A stretch of DNA of 64,000 nt from Vibrio sp. HB236076 (GCF_040957575.1 NZ_CP162601.1:558001-622000), one strand, 5' to 3'. Numbered from the stretch's first letter, positions 39,287-50,194 are shown. The notes: a model not told the origin generated them from the letters alone. Made by a program: numbers and translations.

Positions 39287-40126
39287 ATGAGCCGTATAGC
39301 CGTGATTCAAATGACGTCGAGTCGCGACGTCGAAGCCAACCTTGAGTTTGTCCGCCAGCAGTGTCGCCAAGCTTGTCAGTCCGGGGCGCAGTTGGCCTTG
39401 ACACCGGAAAATGCGTTATTATTTGGCAACAAACACGATTACCATCGCATTGCCGAACCGCTCGGCGATGGCCCTCTTCAACAAGCCCTGTCTATCATTG
39501 CCAAAGAGTGTCAGCTGACCTTAGTACTGGGCAGTATGCCGATCCGAACCGAACAAGGCGTAACCTCGACCTCGATCGCTTGGGGACCTGACGGCGAGTA
39601 TTTGGCTCATTACGACAAACTGCACATGTTTGATGTCGATGTCGCCGATGGTCATCAACACTATCGCGAGTCGGATACCTTTGTCGCAGGGCAAGAGGTG
39701 GTCAGTTTTGATAGCGCCATTGCCCATACCGGCATGTCGATTTGCTATGACGTCCGTTTTCCGGCGTTATTTCAAACCCTGCGCCAACGCAGCGCCGAGG
39801 TGATATTACTGCCGGCTGCGTTTACCGCGGTTACCGGCCGGGCGCATTGGGAGATCTTAGTGCGCGCCAGAGCGATTGAAACGCAATCTTGGGTGATCGC
39901 GGCGGCGCAAACCGGCCATCATTCCAGTGGTCGAGATACGTGGGGGCATTCAATGGTGGTTGACCCTTGGGGTAGTGTCACGGCACAATTGGCACAATCA
40001 CCGGGTTTATTGTTGGCCGATGTCGATTTGTCGGTCGGCCAATCGATTCGCAAGTCCATGCCGTTGAGTCAGCATGGTCGCTTTGAACATCAACTGGTCA
40101 AGTCGCCGCTCGCGAAAGAGCAGTAG
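39287..40126 (+). CDS. Carbon-nitrogen hydrolase (nitrilase superfamily, Nit-like)
   Basis: 279 residues from the ATG at 39287, eight bases after AAGGA; ATG 39281 is the alternative. The Glu-Lys-Cys triad is visible: TPENALLF, HYDKLHMFDV and SICYDVRFP. Close relatives of the Nit1/YafV-type branch remove deaminated glutathione or hydrolyse omega-amides. In Vibrio this gene commonly lies between yhdP and tldD, as here. No signal peptide. Confidence 0.9.
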   Translation: MSRIAVIQMTSSRDVEANLEFVRQQCRQACQSGAQLALTPENALLFGNKHDYHRIAEPLGDGPLQQALSIIAKECQLTLVLGSMPIRTEQGVTSTSIAWGPDGEYLAHYDKLHMFDVDVADGHQHYRESDTFVAGQEVVSFDSAIAHTGMSICYDVRFPALFQTLRQRSAEVILLPAAFTAVTGRAHWEILVRARAIETQSWVIAAAQTGHHSSGRDTWGHSMVVDPWGSVTAQLAQSPGLLLADVDLSVGQSIRKSMPLSQHGRFEHQLVKSPLAKEQ

Positions 40127-40235
40127 AGACTCTTGATAGGCGCGCTGCCTGTTGGCGTGCTTTCTTTCATTCGGTCGGCGTACTGACAGCAGCTCCGCAA
40201 TTTGAGATTGGGGCTGGTAACCAAAAGAGCAAACT

Positions 40236-41681
40236 ATGAGTATTCAACAAGTCGAAGAGGCATTACTGACCGCCAATGGTCTTTCTGAGCAAGATGTGGC
40301 GGATACCCTCGCAAGTATTGCGACGCGTGATATTGACTACGCCGACATTTATTTTCAGTCGAGCTGGCATGAGTCTTTGGTGCTTGAAGACAGCATTATC
40401 AAAGATGGCTCCTTTAATATTGATACCGGGGTCGGTGTTCGTGCCGTCACCGGTGAAAAAACCGGTTTCGCCTATTCCGATCAACTGCATCACCAAGGCT
40501 TAAAGCAAAGTGCGATAGCGGCAAGAGGCATTGCTAACCAAGGTCAAAGCGCCAAGGTTCAGGCTTTTGCTCGTCGTGATAACCAAGTGTTTTACGCCGC
40601 TGATAACCCGCTATCAAGCTGGGACAAAGCGCAAAAGAGCGATCTGTTGAAATCTCTTGATGCGTACATTCGCACCAAAGAGCCTCTGATCAAAGAGGTG
40701 TCGATCAGCTTAAGTGGCGTACACGAGCAAATGCTGGTGGCGGCAACCGATGGCACTTACGCTGCTGATGTGCGCCCTTTGGTGCGTTTGTCGATTTCGG
40801 TATTGGCGCAAAAAGGCGATCGCCGCGAGCGTGGCAGTGCTGGCGGTGGCGGCCGTTATGGCTATCACGCTTTTTTACAAGACAACGACGGCGCGGCCTT
40901 GGCGTATTACTTTGCCGATGAGGCGATCCGCATGGCGCTGGTCAACTTAGAAGCGCAAGCCGCCCCGGCAGGAACCATGCCGGTGGTATTGGGAGCGGGT
41001 TGGCCTGGCGTATTGTTACACGAAGCGGTGGGCCACGGCTTAGAAGGCGATTTTAACCGCAAAGATTCTTCGGTTTTCTCCGGTAAAATTGGCGATAAGG
41101 TGACCTCTTCGGTGTGTACCATTGTCGATGATGGCACCATGACCGGCCGTCGCGGCTCGCTCAACGTCGATGATGAAGGGGTAAATGGACAATACAACAC
41201 CCTGATTGAGAACGGTATTTTAAAAGGTTATATGCAAGATAAGCTCAACGCTCGCTTAATGGGCGTCGCGCCGACCGGCAATGGTCGCCGTGAGTCTTAT
41301 GCGCATTTACCCATGCCGCGCATGACCAACACCTACATGTTGCCCGGTGAGCACACGCCAGAAGCGATCATCTCGACGGTGGAAAAAGGCTTGTACGCCC
41401 CCAATTTCGGCGGTGGCCAAGTGGACATTACCTCGGGCAAATTTGTGTTCTCAGCGTCAGAAGCGTATCTGATTGAAAATGGTAAGATCACCCGCCCAGT
41501 TAAAGGCGCGACCTTAATTGGCTCGGGGATTGAAGCCATGCAGCAAATCTCGATGGTCGGCAACGATCTCGATATCGACCGCGGTGTCGGTGTGTGCGGT
41601 AAAGCCGGGCAAAGCGTGCCAGTGGGAGTGGGTCAGCCGACCTTAAAACTCGACGCGTTGACCGTCGGCGGCACCGAATAA
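40236..41681 (+). CDS. tldD: Metalloprotease TldD
   Basis: 481 residues, TldD/PmbA (U62) family. [11 protein letters not shown] gives the zinc HExxxH motif. With TldE it degrades unfolded peptides, trims peptide precursors such as microcin B17 and influences CcdA stability. The partner pmbA/tldE is not in the window. GGTAACCAAAAGAGC precedes the ATG with only a weak ribosome site. A hairpin terminator follows at 41727. Confidence 0.96.
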   Translation: MSIQQVEEALLTANGLSEQDVADTLASIATRDIDYADIYFQSSWHESLVLEDSIIKDGSFNIDTGVGVRAVTGEKTGFAYSDQLHHQGLKQSAIAARGIANQGQSAKVQAFARRDNQVFYAADNPLSSWDKAQKSDLLKSLDAYIRTKEPLIKEVSISLSGVHEQMLVAATDGTYAADVRPLVRLSISVLAQKGDRRERGSAGGGGRYGYHAFLQDNDGAALAYYFADEAIRMALVNLEAQAAPAGTMPVVLGAGWPGVLLHEAVGHGLEGDFNRKDSSVFSGKIGDKVTSSVCTIVDDGTMTGRRGSLNVDDEGVNGQYNTLIENGILKGYMQDKLNARLMGVAPTGNGRRESYAHLPMPRMTNTYMLPGEHTPEAIISTVEKGLYAPNFGGGQVDITSGKFVFSASEAYLIENGKITRPVKGATLIGSGIEAMQQISMVGNDLDIDRGVGVCGKAGQSVPVGVGQPTLKLDALTVGGTE

Positions 41682-41726
41682 TCGACCGTGATTCAACACG
41701 TATAACAAAAGTTCAATACGTATAAG

Positions 41727-41762
41727 AAAAGAGGGGAGCCCAAATGGCTTCTCTTTTTTTTG
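41727..41762 (+). terminator. tldD terminator
   Basis: AAAAGAGGGGAGCC and GGCTTCTCTTTT pair around CAAAT, followed by eight or more T. Confidence 0.85.
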
Positions 41763-41820
41763 CCTTTTTAAGGCGTTCGGTCTGTCTGCGCTCTCATTGA
41801 CCAGATTGGTATGACAGAAA

Positions 41821-41859
41821 CCCGCTGACCTGAAGAACCGGGGAGGCGCGGTCAGCGGG
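41821..41859 (-). terminator. Hairpin downstream of the PIN-PhoH gene
   Basis: CCCGCTGACC (41821-41830) and GGTCAGCGGG (41850-41859) are perfect 10-base arms, 37 bases past the minus-strand stop. On that strand only TTTCTGT follows, so termination may be inefficient. Confidence 0.6.
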
Positions 41860-41896
41860 GTGGGGTTATCAATATCTGGGGTTATCGATATTGGTA

Positions 41897-43273
41897 TTAG
41901 AGGTTTTCTTCGGCAAATTCTGCCAGGCGACTTCTCACCACGCCATTGAGGTGGATATTGGCGCTGCCTTCAAAGTTTTTAAATCGCTCAACCATGTAAG
42001 TTAAGCCTGAGGTTACCGGGGTTAAGTAGTGCGAATCTATCTGGGCTAAGTTGCCCGAACAGATGATCTTGGTCCCTTCACCACAACGGGTGAGGATGGT
42101 TTTGATTTGTGAAGCGGTTAAGTTTTGGCACTCGTCAAGCAAGACGATGGCGTTTTGAATCGAGCGGCCGCGCATAAAGTTGATCGATTTAAATTGGATA
42201 TTGGCTTTGTCACAGATGTATTTCATCGAGCCTTCGGTGCAGTGATCGTTTTTGTGTAGGGCTTCTAACGTATCGGTGACGGCGGCGAGCCAAGGCAGCA
42301 TTTTTTCTTCCTCGGTACCGGGCAAAAAGCCAATTGATTCACCGATGTCGGGGGTATTGCGAGTGACGATAATTTTGTCAAAGCGCTTTTGCTCTATGGT
42401 TTGCTCTAGCGCAGCGGCGAGGGCGAGGAGCGTTTTACCACTACCAGCTGCTCCGGTTAAAATCGTGAGGTCTATCTCTGGGTCGAGCAGGGCATCGAGA
42501 GCCATGGCTTGGTAGACGTTTTTCGGGGTGATGCCCCACGCTTGACGATGCATCATGCGTTCGCGGCTGAGATCGCGAATGGTGATCTTGTCGTCGATGA
42601 TTTGCTCTACGCGACCGGCAAAGTCACTGTCTTCATCGATGATGTATTGGTTGATGTAAGTCGGTTCAAAGGTTTTGCGATCGAGGGTGTGGAAGGTCTT
42701 ACCGGCCAACGCATAACTGTTGACGTCATCGACGTGATCCCAAAAAGCCCCTTCGCGTTTTTGAAAACCTTTGGTGAGGTATTGGATGTCGTCGATCAGC
42801 TGGTCGGTGCGATAATCTTCGACGTAACGCACGCCTGCGCCTTTGGCACGCAAACGCATATTAATGTCTTTGGTGACCAGTACCACATCGCGCGGCGCGC
42901 GCTTGGTCTGTAAGTGTAAAACGCCGTTGAGGATGCGGTTGTCACCCGCTTTGTCGGCAAAAGCTTTGACGGTTTCTTGCAGTTCAAAATCGGCCAAGAT
43001 GGCGATGGTGCCTTGGGTCGGCTTGTTGCGGTTAACGGGAATGCCGCCGGCGATTTCATCGGGGGTGGCATCGCGAAAGAGATCTTCAAGTGCGCGAATG
43101 GCCACTCGTGCGTCGCGTGCGACGTCGCGCTTGCTGTCTTTGATTCTATCTAGCTCTTCTAACACAGTCATCGGGATGATGACGTCGTGCTCTTGAAATG
43201 AGTAGATGGCTAAAGGTTCGTGTAACAGGATATTTGTATCGAGAACAAACAGTTTCCGGTCAGTATCGCCCAT
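41897..43273 (-). CDS. PIN-domain / PhoH-type ATPase (PhoH2-like)
   Basis: 458 residues from the ATG at 43273, where AAGGAG lies six bases upstream; the frame is open to 43333. N-terminal PIN nuclease domain (about 5-140; FVLDTNILLHEP with the first catalytic aspartate, EELDRIKDS, D in DINMRLRAKG) fused to a PhoH ATPase (about 235-458; Walker A GAAGSGKT, Walker B VLLDECQN). Related PhoH2 proteins have RNase and RNA-unwinding activity. The cellular role in Vibrionaceae is not established. It is divergent from rapA. Confidence 0.88.
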   Translation of the reverse strand: MGDTDRKLFVLDTNILLHEPLAIYSFQEHDVIIPMTVLEELDRIKDSKRDVARDARVAIRALEDLFRDATPDEIAGGIPVNRNKPTQGTIAILADFELQETVKAFADKAGDNRILNGVLHLQTKRAPRDVVLVTKDINMRLRAKGAGVRYVEDYRTDQLIDDIQYLTKGFQKREGAFWDHVDDVNSYALAGKTFHTLDRKTFEPTYINQYIIDEDSDFAGRVEQIIDDKITIRDLSRERMMHRQAWGITPKNVYQAMALDALLDPEIDLTILTGAAGSGKTLLALAAALEQTIEQKRFDKIIVTRNTPDIGESIGFLPGTEEEKMLPWLAAVTDTLEALHKNDHCTEGSMKYICDKANIQFKSINFMRGRSIQNAIVLLDECQNLTASQIKTILTRCGEGTKIICSGNLAQIDSHYLTPVTSGLTYMVERFKNFEGSANIHLNGVVRSRLAEFAEENL

Positions 43274-43709
43274 GAGCGTCTCCTTATATAGCACAATCCT
43301 AGATTGAGCATCCATTTCAATGGCAACGTTCACCGAGTCATTGTCGCTACCGGTGCACGTTGCACTTCCTTTATTCAGCCGTCTGGCTGTGGTAGCAAAG
43401 ACCCAATAATTGGGGACAGTTCATAGACCTCCTAGTCAAAGTATAGGCTATCGCTGTTGTTATACCAATGCCACGAGTCTCTTACTGTTTTATGACAAAG
43501 GCCAAGCTTCAAAAAAATAATTCACAACCTGACTCAGAGGCGTGACCTTGCTCACAGCATCAAGTAAACTTGCCGCTTTACCAAGGTGAGGTCGGCCTCA
43601 CAGACCTAAAATGAGCAGTGAATGGCGCTTGTTCTCCCTGTGTGGAGTGAAGCGAATCGCCATTCACTGACACTGTCATTCCCCATTTAATTGACGAGGT
43701 AGCCCGTTC
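43274..43709. promoter_or_regulatory. Divergent phoH2/rapA region with two leader hairpins
   Basis: 436 gene-free bases. Near rapA there are two inverted repeats: GTGAGG-TCGG-CCTCAC (43586-43601) and CAGTGAATGGCG (43616-43627) with CGCCATTCACTG (43658-43669), the latter with additional inner pairing. Both lie in the last 125 bases before the rapA start and would be in its leader. Confidence 0.6.
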
Positions 43710-46610
43710 ATGACATTTGCTGTCGGACAACGCTGGATAAGTGATACTGAAAGTGATTTAGGCCTAGGCACGGTAGTGGCGCTTGATGAGCGCACTGTGA
43801 CCTTGATGTTTAGTGCATCAGAAGAAAACCGAGTTTATGCCCGTCACGACGCCCCTGTCACCCGTGTGATGTTTAACATTGGTGATACGATCGAAAGCCA
43901 GGAAGGCTGGACATTAACCGTCACGCAAGTACGCGAAGCCGATGGGGTCTTTACCTATGAAGGGGAACGCGAAGATACACAAGAAACTGTGGCATTGCGT
44001 GAAATCATGTTGAGCCATCACATTCGCTTGAATAAACCACAGGACAAATTGTTCGCTGGTCAAGTCGATCGGATGGACAACTTTGTTTTGCGTTATCGCG
44101 CACTGAACAATCAATATCAGCAACACCAAAGCCCAATGCGCGGGTTGTGCGGTATGCGTGCAGGTTTGATCCCTCACCAGTTGTACATCGCACACGAAGT
44201 TGGCCGCCGCCACGCGCCCCGCGTGTTATTGGCCGATGAAGTGGGGTTGGGTAAAACCATTGAAGCGGGCATGATCATTCATCAGCAAATTTTGCTCGGC
44301 CGTGCCGAACGCGTGCTGATCGTCGTGCCTGAAACCCTGCAGCATCAGTGGCTGGTTGAAATGATGCGCCGCTTTAATTTGCACTTTTCTATTTTTGATG
44401 AAGAGCGCTGTGTCGAAGCCTTTGCCGAAGCCGATAACCCCTTTGAAACCCAACAGTTTGTGCTTTGTTCTTTGGACTTTTTGCGCAAGAGCCGCAAGCG
44501 TTTTGAGCAGGCCGTTGAAGGCAACTGGGACCTCTTGGTGGTCGATGAAGCGCACCACCTTGAGTGGACGCCAGAAAAGCCGAGCCGCCAGTACCAAGTG
44601 ATTGAAGCGATTGCCGAAGCGACGCCAGGGGTGCTGTTGCTCACGGCAACACCTGAGCAACTTGGCCGAGAGAGTCACTTTGCGCGTTTGCGTTTGCTCG
44701 ACCCGGATCGTTTTTACGACTTTGAGGCGTTTGTCGAAGAAGAGCAGCACTACCAACCGGTGGCGGAGTCGATTGCTGGGCTATTTTCTGGCCGAGCCAT
44801 CGATGCCGATGGCAAAGCCAAGATTGAATCGCTCTTGGGCGAGCAAGCGGACGTGTTGTTTGCCGAGTTAGAAAGCGACGATGAAGCGCGACAAAATGCG
44901 GCGCGCCAGAGCTTAATCGATAACTTGATGGATCGCCACGGCACCGGCCGAGTGCTGTTTAGGAACACCCGCGCTGGCATTCAGGGCTTTCCTGAACGCC
45001 GTGTGCATTTATTGCCGATGCCCATTCCGAGCCAGTACACGACGGCGATGCGGGTAGCGGGCATGCTGGGTGGCAAAATGACGCCTGAAGCGCGCGCATT
45101 AAAAAATCTCTACCCAGAAGAGTTGTTCCAAGAGTTTGAAGGCGATGAGTCGAGCTGGTGGCAATTTGATACTCGAGTCAACTGGTTACTAGAAAAGATT
45201 CTCGCCAAGCGCAATGAAAAAATCTTGGTGATCGCCTCACGTGCCAGCACGGCGTTGCAACTTGAGCAGGCGCTGCGCGAGCGTGAAGGGGTGAGAGCCA
45301 CGGTCTTTCACGAAGGCATGTCGATTCTTGAGCGCGATAAAGCCTCGGCTTACTTTGCCCAAGAGGAAGGCGGCGCTCAGGTATTGATCTGCAGCGAAAT
45401 TGGCTCAGAAGGTCGCAATTTCCAATTTGCCAACCAATTGGTGATGTTTGATTTGCCCTTTAACCCGGATTTGCTCGAGCAGCGTATTGGCCGCTTAGAT
45501 CGCATTGGTCAGCAGCGCGATATCGACATTCACGTCCCTTATTTAGAGGGCACGGCGCAGCAAGTGTTGGTTGAGTGGTATCACCACGGCCTCAATGCCT
45601 TTGCTCAAACGTGTCCAACGGGGCGTTTGGTGTACGATCAATTCCGCGAACCACTCGTCGCGATGCTGGCGTCTGGGGATCACAGTGAACTGGCGGATAT
45701 TATTGCTAAGTCGAACGAGATCAATCAAGAGCTCAAGCAAGCGATGGAGCAAGGGCGCGATCGCCTGCTAGAGATGCACTCTAACGGCGGTGATAAAGCC
45801 ACGCAGATTGTCGATCAAATTGCTGTCGGCGATGGCGATACCAATTTGGTCAGCTTCGCATTGAGCCTGTTTGACACCATTGGCCTAAACCAAGACGACA
45901 AAGGCGAAAATGCCATTGTGGTAACGCCGGCCGAGCACATGCTGGTGCCAAGCTACCCCGGCCTGCCTTATGAAGGGGCCACGGTGACCTTCGATCGCGA
46001 TACGGCCTTGTCTCGTGAAGACATGCACTTTTTGAGCTGGGAACACCCGATGATCCAAGGTGGGATCGACTTATTGCTCAGTGAAGGCGTAGGGACATCG
46101 GCGGTATCGCTACTGAAAAACAAGGCGTTGCCCGTAGGGACCTTACTGCTCGAGTTGGTGTATACGGTGCAAACCCAAGCGCCAAAACGCTTAGGGCTGA
46201 GCCGTTTCTTGCCCACCACGCCAGTGCGAATGATGATGGACGCCAAGGGCAATGATTTATCGGCGCAGGTTGAGTTTGAAAGCTTTAACCGCCAACTGAG
46301 CCCGGTTGGCCGTCACATTGCCAATAAATTGGTGAGCTCGGTGCAAACCCAAGTGCATCACCTCATTGAGCAAAGTGAAGGCTTGATGGCAGGCCCAGTT
46401 GCCGACATCAAAGCTCAGGCGATGAGCAAAATGACCGATCAATTGGGTGCGGAGCTTGAGCGATTACAAGCGTTAAAAGCCGTGAACCCGAATATTCGCG
46501 AGGATGAGCTTACTCTGATCGCCGAGCAAATTTCTGAGTCGACACGCTTTATAGAGTCGGCCGATTATCAGCTTGATTCGTTGCGCTTGATTGTCGTTTC
46601 TCACAATTAA
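43710..46610 (+). CDS. rapA: RNA polymerase-recycling SWI2/SNF2 ATPase RapA
   Basis: 966 residues, as in E. coli (968). N-terminal Tudor-like domains (1-110), then Snf2 helicase lobes: Walker [10 protein letters not shown] (about 173-181), DEAH box [10 protein letters not shown], and the C-lobe [10 protein letters not shown]...[11 protein letters not shown] motif VI; C-terminal RapA-specific domains from about 650. It binds core RNA polymerase and frees it from stalled post-termination complexes. E. coli has rapA next to rluA; here a transporter gene has come between them on the other strand. A bidirectional terminator follows. Confidence 0.97.
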   Translation: MTFAVGQRWISDTESDLGLGTVVALDERTVTLMFSASEENRVYARHDAPVTRVMFNIGDTIESQEGWTLTVTQVREADGVFTYEGEREDTQETVALREIMLSHHIRLNKPQDKLFAGQVDRMDNFVLRYRALNNQYQQHQSPMRGLCGMRAGLIPHQLYIAHEVGRRHAPRVLLADEVGLGKTIEAGMIIHQQILLGRAERVLIVVPETLQHQWLVEMMRRFNLHFSIFDEERCVEAFAEADNPFETQQFVLCSLDFLRKSRKRFEQAVEGNWDLLVVDEAHHLEWTPEKPSRQYQVIEAIAEATPGVLLLTATPEQLGRESHFARLRLLDPDRFYDFEAFVEEEQHYQPVAESIAGLFSGRAIDADGKAKIESLLGEQADVLFAELESDDEARQNAARQSLIDNLMDRHGTGRVLFRNTRAGIQGFPERRVHLLPMPIPSQYTTAMRVAGMLGGKMTPEARALKNLYPEELFQEFEGDESSWWQFDTRVNWLLEKILAKRNEKILVIASRASTALQLEQALREREGVRATVFHEGMSILERDKASAYFAQEEGGAQVLICSEIGSEGRNFQFANQLVMFDLPFNPDLLEQRIGRLDRIGQQRDIDIHVPYLEGTAQQVLVEWYHHGLNAFAQTCPTGRLVYDQFREPLVAMLASGDHSELADIIAKSNEINQELKQAMEQGRDRLLEMHSNGGDKATQIVDQIAVGDGDTNLVSFALSLFDTIGLNQDDKGENAIVVTPAEHMLVPSYPGLPYEGATVTFDRDTALSREDMHFLSWEHPMIQGGIDLLLSEGVGTSAVSLLKNKALPVGTLLLELVYTVQTQAPKRLGLSRFLPTTPVRMMMDAKGNDLSAQVEFESFNRQLSPVGRHIANKLVSSVQTQVHHLIEQSEGLMAGPVADIKAQAMSKMTDQLGAELERLQALKAVNPNIREDELTLIAEQISESTRFIESADYQLDSLRLIVVSHN

Positions 46611-46640
46611 TCGCCTACAGAGCGCTGCGCTATAGCGATA

Positions 46641-46678
46641 AAAAACCGCCAACGGTTAAGCCGTTGGCGGTTTTTTTT
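46641..46678. terminator. Bidirectional terminator between rapA and the Nramp-like gene
   Basis: CCGCCAACGG (46646-46655) and CCGTTGGCGG (46661-46670) with loop TTAAG; five A before and eight T after serve both convergent genes. Confidence 0.95.
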
Positions 46679-46704
46679 CGTTTGGTTTTTTTATTGGAGT
46701 GGTA

Positions 46705-47976
46705 TTACATCAACCACTTCCACCAAATGAATAAGGCTAAGAAACCAAACAAGTAAATCAAACCGGCGATCGACAGCATTTTCATCTTCGGTCCCATGAC
46801 CAACTCTTCAGGCAGTGGGGTACGGGTCACCAAGATGTAGTTGAGCAAAGCAAAGACTGGGGTGGTCATAAAGGCCAAAATCATGGCAAAGTTGAGCATA
46901 GGCAGTAACGCTGATGCCCAGAAGGTCAAAATCGCCAAGGCCACCGCAGAGACGATCAGCATCCACATGAAGCTGGTGCTTTGTGATTGACTGTCTTTGC
47001 GCATGATGAGGCGTTGTGATTCGGCAATCACGCGCGAGTAACCATCAATAACGGTAATGGTGCTGCCAAAGATACAGAAGAAAGCGACCACAGAAATCAG
47101 AGGACGTGCCCACTCACCGATGGTCGATGAGTACATGCTGACCAATTGTTGAGAGAAACCAACGCCGGATTTAGACAATTCAACCCCAGACCCATTGAGC
47201 ACCAAAGCGCCTAATGACAAAAAGACAATCGCCAAAATCGCGGTGGTGACGTAACCGATATTAAAGTCAAATAGGGCTGAACGCGGGGTGACGCGCTGCT
47301 GTTTACACTGACTTTTTAGCCATACGGATGTCAAACTGGACACCTCGATAGGCGCCGGCATCCAACCCATGGTGACGACGATAAAGCCAATGGCGGCCAA
47401 GGTCCACGGCGATGGATTTTCTACCACAACCGCAGTGGCGGCGTGTTGGTTAAAGGCGATCGCGGCAGCAATAATGGTACAAATCGACAGGGACACCATG
47501 ATGAGTTTCGACAAGCTGTCGAGGGCTTTGTAGTGGCCGGCGAACAGGATGGTCAAACAAACGCCAATGATACCGATACTCAAGGTGACAGTGGAGACAT
47601 CAAAAGGGATGAAAAAGCGCAATAAGCTCACACTGAACAGCACTAAGGCTGCGGTATTGACCACCGCGGAAATCGTGGTAAGTACGGCAAACACAATGAG
47701 GTACACTCGGCCGAGTTTGGCATAGCCTTGAACAAGAGTGTCTCGTGTGCCGATGGTGTATTGTACCCCAGCGCGAAAGAAGGGATATTTAAATAGGTTG
47801 ACCAATAAGATCAAGCCTGCCAATTGCCAGCCGTAAATGGCGCCAGCTTTGGTTGATGCTACTAAGTGAGATCCACCGACAGAAGCCGCCGCCATCATGA
47901 TCCCTGGCCCCAATGAGCGAAGCAAGGTTTTGAAGGTGTCTGGCTTGTCGGAGGAATACGCGGCCGTATTTTCCAT
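46705..47976 (-). CDS. Nramp-superfamily transporter lacking canonical metal ligands
   Basis: 423 residues, 11 or so TM helices, LeuT-like fold. The frame SLGPGIMMAA...KAGAIYGW aligns with Nramp TM1, but where metal transporters have DPGN this protein reads GGSH (34-37), and TM6 has MPAP (206-209) where Nramps usually have MPH. The aspartate and asparagine that bind Mn/Fe are therefore missing, so the annotation divalent metal transporter would be unsafe. It may carry another substrate, as other divergent members of the APC superfamily do. It sits between rapA and rluA and is transcribed alone. Confidence 0.8.
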   Translation of the reverse strand: MENTAAYSSDKPDTFKTLLRSLGPGIMMAAASVGGSHLVASTKAGAIYGWQLAGLILLVNLFKYPFFRAGVQYTIGTRDTLVQGYAKLGRVYLIVFAVLTTISAVVNTAALVLFSVSLLRFFIPFDVSTVTLSIGIIGVCLTILFAGHYKALDSLSKLIMVSLSICTIIAAAIAFNQHAATAVVVENPSPWTLAAIGFIVVTMGWMPAPIEVSSLTSVWLKSQCKQQRVTPRSALFDFNIGYVTTAILAIVFLSLGALVLNGSGVELSKSGVGFSQQLVSMYSSTIGEWARPLISVVAFFCIFGSTITVIDGYSRVIAESQRLIMRKDSQSQSTSFMWMLIVSAVALAILTFWASALLPMLNFAMILAFMTTPVFALLNYILVTRTPLPEELVMGPKMKMLSIAGLIYLFGFLALFIWWKWLM

Positions 47977-48367
47977 ACTCGTTCCTGTTATGTTGTGCTT
48001 TTGATCTTTGGCAAGCCGTGCGGGTTAAAAGGCAATCACCGTTGTCATCAGGAATAGGGTCGAGTCCCGCCACTTTGTTGGCATCAAAGCTGGGGTAGGT
48101 TAACAACCAAACTGGGTATCCATACTACCGATATTTCATGATGTGCGCGAAGATTGCGTGCCGATTGTCGCACGGCGGGGATTGACATGGCCTATTTTGA
48201 CCATTTATTACTTGTCAAGCACGACATAATGATGACATCTGACTAAGCTGTCAATTAGAATGGACACAATAAGCAAGAGCTTTTGACTTTTGAAAACTTC
48301 TTAGTGAAATATGCCAAAAAATGCCTAAAAAGCCATATTATTTCACTGTTACTAATTGAGGATATTT
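47977..48367. promoter_or_regulatory. Divergent region between the Nramp-like gene and rluA
   Basis: 391 bases. The half near the transporter has an open frame on the minus strand but no coding-like composition or start signal; the half near rluA is AT-rich and promoter-like. I see no repeat or clear regulator site. Confidence 0.4.
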
Positions 48368-49102
48368 ATGGCTATGCAATCTTATACGCCGCCGATGACC
48401 CCCGTTCGTATTGTGCTTGAAGACGAAGACATCGTGGTGGTGGATAAGCCGGCGGGGTTACTGTCGGTTCCTGGTCGCGCCGCAGAGCATTACGACAGTA
48501 TGTGGAGCCGGATGGTTGAGTTGTACCCCGACGTGCAAGTGGTGCACCGGTTAGACATGGCGACGTCAGGGTTGATGCTCATGGCCAAACACAAACAAGC
48601 GGAGCGGGCGCTCAAAAAACAGTTTCAATATCGCTTGCCGCAAAAAGTCTATTACGCTCGAGTTTGGGGCCAATTGGCAGAGCCTGAGGGCATCGTCGAT
48701 TTGCCGTTAATTTGCGACTGGCCCAACCGGCCGCGACAAAAAGTCTGCTCTGAGCAGGGCAAGCCATCGCAAACCCGTTATCAGCTTATGGTGCAAGAAT
48801 CGCAAACGGCGGTGGTGAGATTGTTGCCCATTACCGGACGTTCACATCAACTTAGAGTGCACATGATGGCGCTTGGGCATCCGATTGTCGGTGATGAGTT
48901 TTATGCGCACGAAGACGCGTACGCCTTTTCTGAACGTTTGCAATTGCACGCGGCCGAGTTAACTTTTTATCACCCACGAAGTGAACACTTGAGCCAGGCA
49001 TTTGTTGAGTGTGACTTTTTTCCTGATGCACAGGCCGTGTTAATGGAGCACACCACTCAACCGCGCCAGTTACCAGATTACAAACAGTTAGTGTCGAGTT
49101 AG
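48368..49102 (+). CDS. rluA: Dual-specificity tRNA/23S rRNA pseudouridine synthase RluA
   Basis: 244 residues from the ATG at 48368 (GAGGA six bases upstream); a TTG twelve bases earlier opens the frame. The catalytic aspartate is in HRLDMATSG, and the family context (VVDKPAGLLSVPGR, ITGRSHQLRVHM) and small size without an S4 domain point to RluA, which modifies U746 of 23S rRNA and U32 of several tRNAs. In E. coli it directly follows rapA. Confidence 0.92.
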   Translation: MAMQSYTPPMTPVRIVLEDEDIVVVDKPAGLLSVPGRAAEHYDSMWSRMVELYPDVQVVHRLDMATSGLMLMAKHKQAERALKKQFQYRLPQKVYYARVWGQLAEPEGIVDLPLICDWPNRPRQKVCSEQGKPSQTRYQLMVQESQTAVVRLLPITGRSHQLRVHMMALGHPIVGDEFYAHEDAYAFSERLQLHAAELTFYHPRSEHLSQAFVECDFFPDAQAVLMEHTTQPRQLPDYKQLVSS

Positions 49103-49222
49103 AGAGCAGCGCCCTTTGTGGTGATCGAGCCCTCGAGTCGTTTTTTCTACCACAGCGCCATGTCGCCCCCTCATTTAGGGTTGGTTTAGCTGGGCATGGT
49201 TGCTGTTCAACAAGGAGAAGTT

Positions 49223-50185
49223 ATGCCAGTCCCCAAGATAGTCTTTTTAGATCAAGACACCATTCCCGCCCATATTGCCTTACCCACTCTCAGTGTTGAG
49301 CATCAATGGCAGAGTTATCCGGCGACGTCAAGAGATCAAGTGGTGGAGCGTTTACAAGGGGCAAAGGTTGCTATCGTCAATAAAGTGGTCCTGGATGAAG
49401 CGCTACTGTCGCAATTGCCAGATTTAACCATGATCGCTGTGGCCGCGACGGGTTACAACAATGTCGACATTGCCGCCTGCCAAGCGATGGGGATTACCGT
49501 GTGCAACATTCGCGGTTATGCGACACGCTCGGTGCCTGAGCATGTCATAGCCATGTTGTTGGCGTTAAAGCGCAACCTCAAAGGTTACCATCAAGACATT
49601 GCCAAAGGCGTGTGGCAGCAGGGGGGGCATTTTTGTTTCTTTACTCACCCGATTCAAGACATGGCCGGCTCAACTCTGGGTATCATTGGCAGTGGTGAGC
49701 TCGGCCAAGCCACCGCCAACTTGGTTAAAGCGCTGGGCGTGAATGTGGTTTTTGCTGAGCGCAAGGGCGCGAAGCACTGTCGCCAGGGCTTTTTACCCTT
49801 TGAGCAAGTGTTGTCCATGGCCGATGCGATCAGCTTACACTGCCCTTTAAATGAGGACACCCATCATTTGATTGGCGAAGACGAACTCGCCTTGATGCCC
49901 AAGCACAGCATTTTGATCAACGCCGGTCGCGGCGGTTTAGTCGATGAGCATGCCTTAGTCTCTGCCCTGAAACAGCAGCACATCGCCGGGGCGGGCATGG
50001 ACGTGTTTACTCAAGAGCCGGCACCGAGCGATCACGTGTTGCTTGCACACCAAGCTTTGCCCAATTTGTTGTTAACGCCACACGTGGCGTGGGGCAGCGA
50101 TTCGGCCATTGCCAAGTTGACGGGGATTTTGTTCGATAACATCGACGCGTTTTTGTCCGGCACGCCACAAAATGTGGTGGTGTGA
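49223..50185 (+). CDS. D-2-hydroxyacid dehydrogenase (glycerate dehydrogenase-like)
   Basis: 320 residues from the ATG at 49223, four bases after AAGGAGA; the frame opens at 49196. NAD-binding GIIGSGELG (about 142-150), the catalytic arginine region NIRGYATRSVPEH, NAGRGGLVDEHAL and the catalytic histidine in TPHVAWGS identify a 2-hydroxyacid dehydrogenase. Similarity to HprA-type glycerate/hydroxypyruvate reductases is strongest by eye. GSGELG has E where many have R or K. The stop is 10 to 20 bases before a long family B array. Confidence 0.88.
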   Translation: MPVPKIVFLDQDTIPAHIALPTLSVEHQWQSYPATSRDQVVERLQGAKVAIVNKVVLDEALLSQLPDLTMIAVAATGYNNVDIAACQAMGITVCNIRGYATRSVPEHVIAMLLALKRNLKGYHQDIAKGVWQQGGHFCFFTHPIQDMAGSTLGIIGSGELGQATANLVKALGVNVVFAERKGAKHCRQGFLPFEQVLSMADAISLHCPLNEDTHHLIGEDELALMPKHSILINAGRGGLVDEHALVSALKQQHIAGAGMDVFTQEPAPSDHVLLAHQALPNLLLTPHVAWGSDSAIAKLTGILFDNIDAFLSGTPQNVVV

Positions 50186-50194
50186 GGCGGGGTG

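Noticed and set aside
47977..48106. Upstream coding extension of the Nramp-like gene, or a tRNA-like GGGACTCGACCC segment
   Set aside because: The open frame on the minus strand is in a different register from the gene and has no ribosome site; no cloverleaf can be drawn around the segment.
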